From NCBI GenBank assembly GCA_015956445.1, contig WIUZ02000005.1, positions 558,001 to 622,000 of the forward strand: a DNA stretch of 64,000 nucleotides. Reading direction: 5' to 3'. The translations under genes and the position numbers were made by a program. The notes beneath the pieces were generated by a model. That model saw only the letters and a program-made list of their open reading frames with translations. It had not been told where the DNA came from and did not search any database. Below, in pieces: positions 1-11,305 of the stretch. This DNA is from Thelephora terrestris. Taxonomy: Eukaryota > Basidiomycota > Agaricomycetes > Thelephorales > Thelephoraceae. Position 1 is the stretch's first letter. Every line of letters starts with the position of its first letter.

Positions 1-2046
1 CGTTCAACTTCGTGGAGCTCCAACTCTTTCGTGGTGGATTGAAGCAGCTTGAACCCCAGGCGGATCTGAGATTCTGGACGGCCGGTGATGAAGAACTTGA
101 CCAGCGGGATTCGCTCCACGAACCCGGAGAGGGCAAAAAGAATGGCAGATGTAGATTTTCCATCCTCGCATTCGTCGAGGGCGTCGATGATGATGAGGGT
201 CTGAATGCCGGTCGACTCGAAAGGGTGGATGATAAGTAGCTCCAGTTGGGTACGAAGAGATTGTTTTCCGATCTCGGGGTTGGCTTTGAGGACCAGGAGC
301 ACCTTCTTTCGGAACTCTGGGAATCGATAGGCGAGTTGGAAGGCGAGGGTCATGAAGATCTTCTGGATGTTTCTCCTGTCCTCGGAATCTCGCGAGCAGA
401 AGAAACTCGCACCGAGCTTCCTATCTGCGTAGGCGGTCTTCGCAAACGTTTGAGCGATGGTCGACTTGCCGGTCCCCGCGGGACCTTTCAGCCACAAAAC
501 ATTCTGGACACTTTCATCCACTACAGGGCCATCAGAAGGCCCTTCGATTATTTCGTGATTATTTGATTTAGGTGGCGGAGACCTGTCACAAATAAGATCA
601 CATAAGATCAAATAAGTCACAGTGTGAATAAGCAAAATAAGCTGGGCTCACAGCCAAGATTCGATATCCTGCAGCACACCCGTCCTCGTTCCTCTCAGGC
701 ACACCTCCCTCTCTCCACAGTCGAATGCAGCACCAGCGGCGTAATCCATCTTGCCGAGACGAGTGAGCTCATCCGATCCCTGTCTGCCATTCACTCAACA
801 AGAACGAGGGCGAAAGCGTGAGACTCACGATGAGTTGGCAACTATTGTAGTATATATCTTGTTGCAATGAAATCTGGCTTGACCATCAAACACCGCGACA
901 TGACATGGGGTAGTCGAGTGACAGGCGCACCTGATACTCGACAATCGCATCTTGAATCTCCCCCACCAAACTGCCAAGTTTTTTGGCGTTCTCGACACCG
1001 ACGAAGAAGCCCTTGATATTCCCTTGGTTTTCCAGTTTTGCTAGATTCTCACGGACATTTTCCAATATCCTGACCATCTCCGTATGTTAACCTCGGTTCT
1101 TGGCATCAGGGAGTATGTGCTCACTGTCCCAATGTCGTTCTCCTCGATTCCTCCCTCGGATCGTCCTCATAAATAGGCGCGCCAAGCGACATAACTAGCG
1201 ACTTGACCCGGGGCACCAAAGACTCTACTGCCTGCTTGTTGTCCTGTGATTGCTGGGACAATGCTAAGTGCTGTGGTTCGAGTGGCATGTGGGAGTTTAA
1301 CCATACCTCATATTGCCCTAGGATAGAGCTGAGACATTTGACGACAGATCCGAGGGGAGGAAAAGCATCTGCAAACACTCCCACAGTGCGGAAGAGCAAT
1401 TTTGCCGCAGCAGCTGTAGTAGATTTCCATTCCTCTCCGCTATCATCCATCACGTCCTGCGGGCCCTTGCCACGAGGCACTCCAACAAGATCAGGGTTGA
1501 TCGAGTCATCTGCGTTGGCCCAAGTGATTATTGGAGAGGTTAACGTGAGCCTACAATGCTTACATACCGCCGGGTTCTCCATCGCGTGGACTGAGATTAC
1601 CGCTCTGCACGACATGCGGCTTTTTCTCTTTATCTGAATTCGCTGACTCGACTTTCCCTCTACCAACCTCGTTTCTTTCCGATTCCGATGCAGAGGGTTT
1701 CAAGTCCTCTCTACCACTCCTCATAGCGTTTCTCTGGTTCTTGCCACGACGCACACCGCCACGATCTTGGTCGATGGAGTCATCTGGGTCGGCCAATATG
1801 ACTGTTAGAGAGTGGAACATAAACCGATGAGGCCTACATACCTTCGACTTCTCCAGTGACTGGATCAACATTCCTGCCCTCCTCTATGACTCTGGGATAC
1901 GGCTTTGGCTGTAGATGTGAATCTGTTGGTCCGACTCTCCTGCCACCAACCTCACTCCTTCCTGGTTCGGGTCTGTCCCGCGAAAATAGGCCTTTGAGAC
2001 CTTTGATCTTCTTTCCCAGCCTGGAGATGGGGCTTGGAAGGGTCAT
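1..2046 (-). CDS. NLR-type NACHT NTPase (NLR1), 3' part beyond the window
   Basis: STAND-class innate-immunity-type receptor. Eight exons can be traced that keep one open frame: 2046-1842, 1783-1568, 1509-1307, 1243-1125, 1069-931, 873-829, 779-652 and 582 to the left edge. The product starts MTLPSPISRLGKKIKGLKG, followed by a polar linker, a helical N-terminal region (AAAAKLLFRTVGVFADAFPP), the short motif GAAFDCGE..CLRGTRTGVL and then the NACHT domain. The NACHT domain shows the P-loop GPAGTGKST, Walker B (IIIDALDEC) and the sensor-like FFITGRPE. Exons 2 and 3 begin with related peptides (DDSIDQD and DDSINPD), are in the same phase and follow similar introns, so they look like a duplicated exon. 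Intron 7 (651-583) lies inside a MITE-like element. The C-terminal repeat domain is not visible. Start and splice sites are inferred from frame continuity. Confidence 0.85.
530..657. mobile_element. Diverged relative of the 150-bp CATCAG MITE, acting as intron plus exon
   Basis: About 110 bp here align closely with the 150-bp MITE at 46099-46248, sharing TTTGTGACAGGTC on the minus strand and the AATAAGATC repeats. The left end still reads CATCAG; the right terminus is degraded. On the minus strand the element supplies a donor GTGAGC (from 651) and an acceptor TGACAG (to 583). The part to the left of the acceptor is read as coding sequence of NLR1. No target duplication is visible, so this is an old insertion. 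Confidence 0.65.
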
Positions 2047-3210
2047 ATCGATGTCCGAGTATACGTCGATGGTGGTAGAATGATAAGACGATGGCCTCGT
2101 GGTGGTTCCCTATCTCCAAGCGCGCGCTTTGGTGAGAACGGAAGCGCCGCCGTGGCGTTGCATTATCTGCTCTGACAGTCCCGCTATGCCGTTGAGGCAA
2201 AACTTAAACGTTTAAACCCTCAGCATCACCATTTAAGCAAAAGTGAGTTGAAATTCTTAGACCCGTCATCGTTCGTTACCTTGTGCTAGACGGTCCGCTC
2301 AATTCCTGCCATTACCTGCCAACGGGCACACGTCGTTCATTCTCTAACAACATCCGCGGGTTCTATCACGAGGATTTTAGGCCTCGCTGTTGGATTTTCT
2401 ATGGCATCCCACCCTTTCTCTACGTCTCGGTCTCGTTCAATAAATTGGATCCTCCTTGGAGAGGCCGCCACGCCACCCACATGTACAACCCTCAGCCGAT
2501 CCGGCTCTCACAGCTGGCTGCATCTGATTGTGTCTCATTCTCCTCTCCCGATTGCCACTCTTCGTACCCGCGCTATAGCGTTGTTCAGAACGGCTTGCGC
2601 CGGTCGCCGATGCTCACTTTGGATTCGCGGGAATAATTAATCTATTGGCGAGGACGGCGGCAAAGTCAAAAACAGCAGTGACAGACTAGGGACGCACGTA
2701 AAAAGGGTAACAGGGGAGAAGCTGGAGGAAGATATGGTCACCGCTAGGGCGTCCAGGTAGGGCCACACCTGAGGCCTGAGGGTTGAGGGTTTTCTGTTAC
2801 TGATGCGATCTTTTACTGTTCTCGGTCCGCCTTGATAGTTTTGGTGGGGGCTTGGTCGCGTGAGGCAACGATAGCCCTTTTACAGTTTGATATATTCTAC
2901 GCTGATCAGGTTCCTGAACAAAATGCTCGCCATCCACTGGACTGGGACAAACTGAGAGGTTGTTGCCCGGGTTCGCGTTTCGCCGGCAGCATGATGAGAA
3001 CCAACATATCGATACTTGATAAGAAACGTGGAAGTTGTATCTCCCGCAGACGTGGAATGAATTGTAGTTCCATTGAAGCCCATCACGCCTAGGTTGTGCG
3101 CAATCAAGTGAAATCCTCTTCTAAATTCCATGCTTGAACGGGGACTGTAGGAGACGAGGCGTTACTACTACTATATACAGTAACGAAATATGCGTACATT
3201 ACAGGTTCTA
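2047..3210. other. Intergenic region between NLR1 and NLR2
   Basis: It holds the upstream region of NLR1 and the 3' region of NLR2. The short open frames here have no recognisable family motif and no consistent splice structure. No TATA box, RNA gene or repeat copy was found. Confidence 0.5.
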
Positions 3211-6200
3211 TCAAAGGGCCATATGAAAAAAATCCAAAATCAGCAACTCCCCGGTCGTGTAAGCAGCAAATAGGTATCGACCATCCCAAACAGCCTTATC
3301 GGGGCGTGCGAACTTCCCAGGAAGCCGAAAGACCTCCGTTTGGGAGGTGGCATCCATGATCTTGCTTTGGCCATTTGTGCCCCTCGCCCCATCCACATAA
3401 GCCAGGCGGAGCCTGGGCGGTATCTTGGACGAGTCGAGCGTAGGTGACTCCAGGTCCCTCAAATTCCAACCCCAGGCTTGCCACCTCCCCAAAGCACGAA
3501 TCCAGATTATTGATCCGTCCAAGTTGACGGAAATTGACGTGCGGGTGCGATCGCGGTGGAATACTGGGCCTGTACTCTCCCCTGTCGATGTAGACCAGGT
3601 TTGGATGTTCACCGAATCAACTACAAAAAACGTGGTCCCGTCCCCTGATATTCCGAGGTCGTAGCCGTCGGTAGGGTCGAGAATACTGAGGTCACCGGAC
3701 AGGGGTATTGTCTTGAGCTTTCTCTGTGCCTCAACATCCCACGTGGATACACCCCAGCCACTGGAGAGTGAGTCATCGTCATCGCAACGAACAATGAACA
3801 ATTTGCGGTCGACCAGTCGGGCGCCGATCACACGTTCGTTTTCGCCGGCGTGAAGGAGGATCTCGGGGTGACCGGTCGAAAGATCCCAGCGTTCGATAGT
3901 TCCAACCGAGTCGACAGAAACCGCGATACCCTCCTCCGTTTGCAGAGTGATGCGTACGATCTTGGCCGGTGACGGTCCCGTGGATTTCGTATTCTCGGGG
4001 GTTTGGTCCGGTAGGGAATCATCGTCAATCCGCTGGAATCTGATCTTTCCGTCGCTATGCATCGAGACAAGGGAGAAGGAGTATACGAGGGAGAAGATGC
4101 TGCTAATATGGGGAGTGAAGGTCTCGATGAGGCGAGGGATACCTGCGACATTCCAGATGTAGACAGTTGCATTAGCAGCGCCGGCAACGAATTGACCAGT
4201 GGGAGAGAAACAACAGAGAGTGAAGTGGCGCCCAGGGGAATCGAGAGTGGCGGTGATCGTTCCGGAAGCTGTGTCATGGACTGTGGGGTGCCCCTTGCCA
4301 CACAAAACAAAACTTGTTTCATCCGAGGAGAAGGCGATGTGGTATCCGGAGTTCGTGGATCCGGGAGTAGTGGATCCAGTTTCGCACCCCTTGATGTTCC
4401 ACTGCTGGACGAGACCACCAGATACGGACACGAGGCGTCCGGGGACTGTAGAAAGGAAGTTGAGGCAGGTGACTCCGCCTGGCGCTGGGGTGATTTCTAC
4501 AATGGGGTCGCGCTTCCCAGCCCTGATGTCCCACAATCGAACACTGTTGGTGGAGCTTGAAGCGATGGTGGTAGCGTCTGGCGAAATGGACACAGAGTCA
4601 GCCAAGTCGTGGAATGTCTTCATGACCCCGCCGGTCTGGATGTCCCAGAGTTTGATGGTGTGATCTACGCTGCCGGATACGAGCAGCGTTCCATCCTGTG
4701 AGAAGGCGAGGGACATCACGCCCTTCTCGTGTCCGGAAAGGGCTGACCTGGTAGACCCCGTGATCGCGTCAAGGATGATGATCTTGCCGGAATCCAGTCC
4801 GACCGCAATGACGTCCTTCCAATGGGCGAGGGCTTCCGGGTGGTGGGGAAAAGAAACTTCGCGAGTGCATGCTCCCCACGTGTCTGGGCGCCCCTTGACC
4901 ACCTTGACCTCTCCCAGGGACTCCGAGGTATATGACCCGTGAAGCCAGGACGATGAAGGGCAGAACGGAAGAACGTGGCGGTATATATCGGTGGGGGAGT
5001 CACGGATACTGTCAAAGCTTGACAAGATGAGACGCTGGCTATCATTTGTCCACTTGCACGAGTCCCCTGTCTGCATACTGGTCAATGTATGTTTTGATGG
5101 ATATTCTGCACAACTCACCGAAAGGTACCATTGATCTATGTCGTGGAGGGCGTAAACGCCAAGGTTGAGGTGCTTCGTGAGGCTGAGGACCTCGATCCAA
5201 AACAGTAGACGTATTTTAAAGAATTCTTTTATTGCCGCCTTTATATCTTTGACGACAGTACCGTCCTTGTTAGGAATTTGCGAGAGGTGCTTTGTCCAGA
5301 ATCGGCATGCGTACTCCAGTGCGCTACTGATGTAACACTCCCTGAGCTCGGACAGGCCCTCGACGTCACCGAGGAGGGGGCAACCCTTCAGGTCACAGAT
5401 ATTCTTCTTTAGCTTCTCCTTCATTAGATCAAGACACGAAAATAAAATGTCGATGTGGCAAAGCGGGGGGTCGACAAAGAACCTTGGGTTTTCGCACCTT
5501 TCTCTGTCGGTGAGGAAGTCAGGAAAGGATTTGTGAAAGGCACGAATAGGTTCGACTTCGCTGTCCGGGACGAGGAGAAGAGGATGGAGGGGATGTAGGG
5601 TGACGGAGATAAGGGGTTGTGTGATATGTCCTACGAGGAGATCCGAAAAGGACTTCCTTGAAAGGGGGTGGAATACCAGTAGTACCGCCCCGACTACCAG
5701 CTTGAAACGGGATGCAAGCTCCTGTGCACCGGGGTCTCCATCAGGGAATGCTTGTTCCAGGACCTGGGTGTAAAGAAGATCGATCCCTGATTTGTGGGCA
5801 TTACTCTCTGGGAGTGAGATAACAAGGTCGAGTCTCTTGGCGGGGAGATCAAACGGAGATTCGACAAATCTGACAACGGTTGAGGCATAGATGAAGATAC
5901 CAGCTGACTTCTCGCAGAGAACATCAATATCGTATGAGCTAGGCCAAACTTTCTCGGTGTCGCGGTCGCCCCGGGTTTTGGCGGTTTCGGTCAACCGAGT
6001 CTCCAAGAACAGCTTTATATCGGCGTTGACTGAGGAGTGTTCAACATCGTGGAGCTTGAGCACTTCCGTGATGGGACGAAGCGGCTCCAGCCGGAACCCC
6101 GTGCGGATTCGAGGCTCGGGACGGCCGGTGATGAAGAACTTGACCCTTGGCAGCTTGGATACAAATCGTGCAAGGACAGACAGGATCGCCGAAGCGGGCT

Positions 6201-7636
6201 CCTCATCCCCACATTCATCCAGGGCATCAATGACAATGACGGTCGAAATGGAGGTTTCCTGGAGGGGCCGCACCAGCAACTTGTCCATCTGATTGTACAG
6301 AGATTCGTAGGCAATACCTGGATCAGACTGTGCCAGTGGAACAAAAACTGATCGGAATCTGGGGTACTTGCGAGCGAGCTGGACAGCGATTGTGGGGAAG
6401 ATAAAGTGGAGGTTTCTCCGATCCTCAAAATCTCGTGAGCAGAAGAAGGAGGCACCAAGTTTTCCATCTGCAAATGTCCTCTCTGCGATTGTGCGTGCAA
6501 TTGTGCTCTTTCCCGTGCCAGCCAAGCCGTTCAACCAGTAGATAGGCAGCCTGTCGAAGTTCCTCGCCCAAAGTTCAATCTCATCCAACATTGTTCTGCG
6601 GGTTCCCTTCAAACACCCTTTGCGCCCCGCATATTGGTACTCCGCGCCCTGTGCCTGGCGGAAATTGTCGAGGGTCGCCTTCTCAGCTGTATGAGTCTAA
6701 TGTTAGGGATTTGTTGTCAAGGGTGGAATTTGTTCCGACCTGCATGCTGTCGAGATTTGTTATTTTTCCGCAAAGAGACAAGTGGTGAACACTCACAATC
6801 AGTTTGCACCCTTGCTCGTAAATTTCCATTTGTTGCACCATCTGCAGTCATCGTCAACATCGAGATGGGCGCTGAGGTCGCAAACAAACCTGGTAGTCGT
6901 CGATAGCCTCCCGCAAATCTTCAAGGAGCCCGAAAACATCTTCTCTGTTGTGGATATAATCGGTAACGCGTAAACCCGGGGACTTTGGGTGCAGCGACCG
7001 CCATGTTTTCTCAATAGTTTCCATTTTTCTGGAAGGCCATAAGCGTTCGGGTTGAATGAAAACCGGTTCCGATTACAAACGTTTTTAGTTCATCGCGGCG
7101 TCGCTCTTCGGCCTTATCATCGGCGGGCTTCTCAAAAACCGCCTGCAGGGCAGCGACGCGTGAGACGAGTGTTCCAACTTTATCCTTGACAGCAACAGTT
7201 TCCTAAAATTAAATTTGTCAGAATGAGTTTCCAAAGGAGGGTATTGAATGAACCTGGTACTCAGCATAGACGACGGAGATGGTCGCTAAGGCGGCTTTAA
7301 GTATACCGAAAACTTCGGCAGTGCCCTTGGCAATCTCGAATGCAATCCCATCACCCTCGACAGCCCTGTCCTTCCTGTCTCTTCCCGCGACTGGGAGAGG
7401 TTAATACAAGCTAACAGGCCCTGAGAGCATCGACGCTCACCCCTAGACCTCCTCGACTGGACATTACCTTGTGCGTCTTTGCCAGTGTGAGTCTCCCCCT
7501 CATTTCGAACCCCAGGTGCCCTCTCGACGACAGAGGAGAGGTCGGCGGCGGTCAGACCGGGTTGCTCGTTCGGAGCATCCAAAGGGACTTCTCTTTCATG
7601 TTCTAGGTTGCATATCGTTATCATGGTTGAAGACAT
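3211..7636 (-). CDS. NLR-type NACHT-WD40 receptor (NLR2)
   Basis: NACHT NTPase with C-terminal WD40 repeats, a fungal NOD-like receptor of the kind linked to non-self recognition and heterokaryon incompatibility. Exons that keep one frame are 7636-7468, 7390-7254, 7202-7081, 7028-6890, 6841-6797 and 6681-3211, about 1360 codons. The N-terminal half is helical (EIAKGTAEVFGILKAAL, LLEDLREAIDDYQ). The NACHT domain has the P-loop GLAGTGKST, Walker B VIVIDALDECGDE and FFITGRPEPR. The C-terminal third has WD40 units such as SGSVDHTIKLWDI and SSSTNSVRLWDI, but they are degenerate and few. Exons of 139 and 45 nt match two consecutive exons of NLR1 in size and phase. An in-frame 48-nt GT-AG segment near 5113-5066 could be another intron. 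The frame stays open upstream of 7636, so the start is uncertain. Confidence 0.87.
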
Positions 7637-8707
7637 CGGTCTTATCAGTCGCAGCAGAATGGACCCACTCGTGATAGTGACCTCAAATCCGGGAGTCGCG
7701 GTCGATACACCCGATGTTTCGGGTAGCCGACTCACGATGTCTCGAATTACAACTCTAGATCCTCTCCCACCGATTGACCCTGGTGGGGTGATCCATGAAC
7801 GAAGCGCACCTTCGGGCCCAGCGTCCAGATTAAACTCCACACCAATGCCGAGGGGCCCCGCGGCAATGAGGGTAGGGAAGACAAAAGCAAATGTTAGAGA
7901 AGGTTGAAAAGATGGTTTGGATCCCCTGTACCACGGCATTGCTGTGTAGACGTTCGGGATGAGCTTGAAGTGTCTGCAGCGCCCGACCACGTGCCTTGGT
8001 GGATGTTGCAGCTGCAGCCGCTGACTCAGCGATCGAGTTTCCTTATTTGATTCCGCACCTGGCCGCCCGTTCGTTCCTCAGCACAACCTTTCGTTCGACC
8101 GGTTGATTTGCCATAAAACTTGCGCATTCTTGTATTGAGCTAGAGTAAGAGGTATGTACTCGAGTGTAGTGGCTGTGGGTTAATATTTTTTCTAGAAGAT
8201 ATGCCACGTCAAAGCCACCGGAGCCTCATCATTCGTTCGTATTGAAGTTCACGTAATCGAAATAACCTGAAATAAACCCGAACAACCAAATGCCTCTTTT
8301 ACCTATGCTCCTGGGGCAGCGTCCAGATATCCGCCATTACATCTCGGCTAGTGGCATCCTTCTACGACGGATATATATATCTAATTTAGCCCTGCGGATA
8401 GTCAATCCCAGTAAAAAGTTCTCATGACGTGGGTTGACTTCCGGTGATCCCCGTCGATGGTAAAGCGCCCGTCGACCGGGGTCTATGGGAGTCAAGCGGC
8501 CGGCAGGCCGCAAATTTCTCGTATCGACCCAACTAAATTAGCGCATGTGGGACCACCCAAATACGGATACTGATTTCCAATATATGATGTCATGCTTACA
8601 AACAAAAAATCATTGACTACGAGGCAAGTTACTATCAGTAGCTAAAAACCCTTCGTTCTCTTCACAGGGGGAGAAATCAAGGAGAAATTGAGGTCTGTAT
8701 TACCCGG
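7637..8707. other. Upstream region of NLR2, no gene recognised
   Basis: An open frame continues from NLR2 to about 7990 on the minus strand but has no recognisable motif; it may be 5' leader or an unresolved first exon. From 8000 to 8707 nothing was found apart from a short TA run near 8377. Confidence 0.4.
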
Positions 8708-9238
8708 TTAACCTTTTTTCTTCTTCGTGGGAGCAGCCGAGATGTGCGAGATGTCTGAAGTGCGCCGGTTGCATTTGTTTGACTTCTTGAGTAGTGACGC
8801 CTCTGCTTCAACTTCCAACTTGAGTGAAGATATCTCTGCATCGCTCAGAAGGAGGGAGCGTTCGGTGGCGCGAAACTCCTCAATTGACTCTGGTGTTAAA
8901 TCCATCTTTTTCTCTTCCTGACGCGTGATCTGGATGTCCAACCGAAGAGCCTTGTCAAGACCACCAGAGATAATGTCAAGGTGGACAGTCCGGATGTGGC
9001 CGAGGGCATTGTACTTCCAGATGGTGAGTTTGTGCGACCCAGAGTCACAGTGAGGACAGTGAACCGGGACATTGGTACATGGTGACTTCTTTCCAACCGC
9101 GGCCCCATAGCGGAAGGAATGCTGGTATTGACAGTTTGATTCGATGACTCGACTGCCACCTTTGGAGATAGCCATCGTTGTCGTACATTCGTCCCCACCA
9201 CAGAACCCACAGGCGTTGTCGGACATGAGAACAACCAT
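8708..9238 (-). pseudogene. C-terminal piece of a zinc-finger transposon-type protein
   Basis: A 176-codon frame rich in paired cysteines: CGFCGGDEC near the start, a Cys-X-Tyr-X-His-X-Phe stretch, PCTNVPVHCPHC in the middle and IWKYNALGHIRTVH, then an acidic helical tail ending in KKKK. From memory of fungal proteomes, this arrangement is the C-terminal end of large multicopy Agaricomycete proteins whose N-terminus resembles the piece at 10583-11305. The upstream exons are missing: the frame stops where the LTR-like repeat begins at about 9240. It is therefore read as the stranded 3' end of a broken gene. An independent small zinc-finger gene starting MSDNACGFCGG at 9226 is the alternative. 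Confidence 0.6.
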
Positions 9239-9303
9239 GTCATTATTTATGATAATTCACCACAACAAGATTAGATTAGATAAGATAAGGACAAGAAACT
9301 CAT

Positions 9304-9398
9304 GGAAAGTTACAGAATGTTACAGAAAGTTCAGGAACATCCTAGAATGCGCCGGAACATCCTGGAACTTGCCGGAATGTTCTAGAAGGTGACGGAAC
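9304..9398. promoter_or_regulatory. Array of heat-shock-element units in 5-bp register
   Basis: Split into 5-mers from 9304, ten units read NGAAN and they recur every 10 bp: GGAAA, AGAAT, AGAAA, GGAAC, AGAAT, GGAAC, GGAAC, GGAAT, AGAAG, GGAAC. Two of the intervening units are NTTCN. Alternating GAA/TTC in 5-bp steps is the binding pattern of heat shock factor. The array is about 130 bp upstream of a TATA box. Confidence 0.65.
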
Positions 9399-9498
9399 GT
9401 CACACCCCATGTGACATCGGTCACGCTTTTGTGACATTTTGTCACGCTTGTGATGTCTGTCACTCCATTAATTACCATAGAATACAGTAGAAGGCCAT

Positions 9499-9538
9499 AG
9501 AACGTTCTAGAATAATCTCACATGAAAAAGTATATAAA
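9499..9538 (+). promoter_or_regulatory. Second heat-shock element and TATA box
   Basis: AGAACGTTCTAGAAT (9499-9513) is a perfect GAA-TTC-GAA trimer. The TATATAAA box at 9531-9538 follows about 20 bp later. Together they look like a core promoter in the U3 region of the LTR-like repeat, reading to the right. Confidence 0.55.
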
Positions 9539-10582
9539 GAACTCACCCCCAGTTCTAAGGAGAGGCAACTGACCCATAACCTTTTACCCCTCTCTCTCTC
9601 TACCCAACAGCTGTTGGCCACTGGCCAGTAGTTGCCCCCTCTATCCCCTCTTCTCTCCATAACTCACCCTCTTTTACTCTACCCCTTTTCACCAAGACCC
9701 CTACTTTGCCTCACCTCCTTAGGCCTGAGTGGTTGAGTGATTTTCAGTAATCACATACCATTTTGAGCCCCACCTCTGTGTGAATAAGTTTTAAGTTTGG
9801 ACTTCTGAATAAGCTTAGTACACTTGACTCTGTGACGTAGCAATATCCTTATCTCTGTTAGTGCTGAAGGCAGACCCTTCAGGCAGAGAGTATTCTACCT
9901 CAGACTAGTGACTGACTAGGTGACAGACAGATTTAGTAATAGTACCACATTGGTATCCGACATATCAGTATCTCAGACATATCAAGAAGTTTATCTTATC
10001 AAGACAGGTTCTCAAGTTTCAGCAGTATCAAGTTATCAGACGTATCTCAGCAGCATTTGGACGTACCTCAGCAGTATATTGACAGATCATCAAAACTACT
10101 CGGACATATCAGCACAGCCTCAGAAGTATTAGCACAGCCACCCCCTTAACACAGCCACAGCACAGCCACTTACACAGCCACAGTGCACAGCATTCTACAC
10201 AGCCTTCTTCACAGCCTCATACACAGCCTTGATCGTATCAGTTTCACACATCATTATCTCCATTCCCGATCATCAGCGTAGATCAGGAACTCCATTCTTA
10301 TCAAGATCAGCAACCCCCTTTACACTCTTACTAGGTGTTTGGACCAGGGAATATACGTGCAGTAGTGATAAAGGTTACTGAACCCCTCTGAACACATCTG
10401 AAGGACCTACAACCTCCTTCAGCGAACTCATCAGGACAAGGAGCCGGAAAGTACGAAACCCTGCCCACCCTGTGGAGTTGATAGTCGGGATAACTGACTT
10501 CTCAACCAGCCTACTTAGTTGTTAACGCTTAGCTTCTAAGTAAACCAAGAAGGACTAGTAAGAGTTCTTATAGACCTCTTCA

Positions 10583-11305
10583 CTACAACCTCAGCCAACT
10601 CGACACCGTCCATGGCAATGCAGCAGAACCTTTCACACTACAGCTGTGAAGGTTGAATGGGTAGGTAGTGGCGGGGTCACCAGGCTCCCATAAGATGAGG
10701 GAGCCCAGACACCTTTTCTGCACAAGTGGGGTTGCTACAGGCCAATGCAATTGCCAGCTGGGTTCAAGCGAGAGGGAAGGGAGGGCGATGTGGCTAGAAA
10801 TGTACGAAGGAGTGGCGCAGATCTGCGGCAAACTCAGGGCAGACCACGAGGGAGTTTTGAGTGATAGGGAAGGAGGGTCGAAGAATGGTAGTAGGTGTGA
10901 TTCCATGGTTGAAGGTGAGAGGTTGGCCGAAAGATGAGGCGCGGAAGAGATATTGATGAGCGTTGAAGCTGAAGAAGATATAAGGGGGGATGGAGGGAGT
11001 GTCGGGATGTCATTGTAGCTTGTAGATTTTGATAGTGGGTGGGCCTGGGTAGCAGCTAGTTTGATTTTCTTTTGTTCCTTCGTGCAAGAAGATGAACCGA
11101 CGTGCAACCGGTACGACCACTCTCCTCCTTTTGGCCCGAGGCCAATCCACTTGCCACAAATTGAACATTGTCGTGAAAAAGATCTGTTTTCGTGCTGGCA
11201 ATATGCATTGCCTTCACTCTGAGATTCAGGTGCAAGGATGGGGGGGGTTGGGCATGGTTTGGGGTGGTGGCTCGGCGCGATGCATGAGAGATGTTGGCGA
11301 GGCAA
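10583..11305 (-). pseudogene. N-terminal piece of a zinc-finger transposon-type protein
   Basis: A 240-codon frame with the finger CSICGKWIGLG...H.GSSSC near residues 47-75, a long Ser/Pro-rich linker and, at the end, CLGSLILWEPGDPATTYPF. From memory of fungal proteomes, the finger followed by Cys-(Pro/Leu)-Gly...Trp...TYPF is the N-terminal architecture of a large multicopy Agaricomycete protein. The frame ends in the flank of the LTR-like repeat. The matching C-terminal type lies on the same strand on the other side of that repeat, at 8708-9238. The middle of the protein, several hundred residues, is absent. Confidence 0.55.

Larger units (their letters stand above)
9240..10600 (+). mobile_element. 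LTR-like repeat, probably solo LTR of a retrotransposon
   Basis: About 1.36 kb without coding potential. It has a promoter-like left part (GAA/TTC array, TATATAAA at 9531), a CT-rich stretch after the TATA box and low-complexity CAGCC and ATATCAG runs from 9950 to 10250. The pattern fits U3-R-U5 of a fungal LTR. It lies between two pieces of what looks like one minus-strand gene. No internal retroelement genes and no convincing target duplication were found, so the ends are approximate. Confidence 0.5.

Noticed and set aside
1203-1637. Plus-strand frame of 144 codons.
   Set aside because: It lies antisense to exons 3 and 4 of NLR1, which have family motifs and matching splice phases.
9233-10614. 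CCATG on both sides of the LTR-like repeat as a 5-bp duplication.
   Set aside because: The resulting ends would not be TG...CA, so the match is probably chance.
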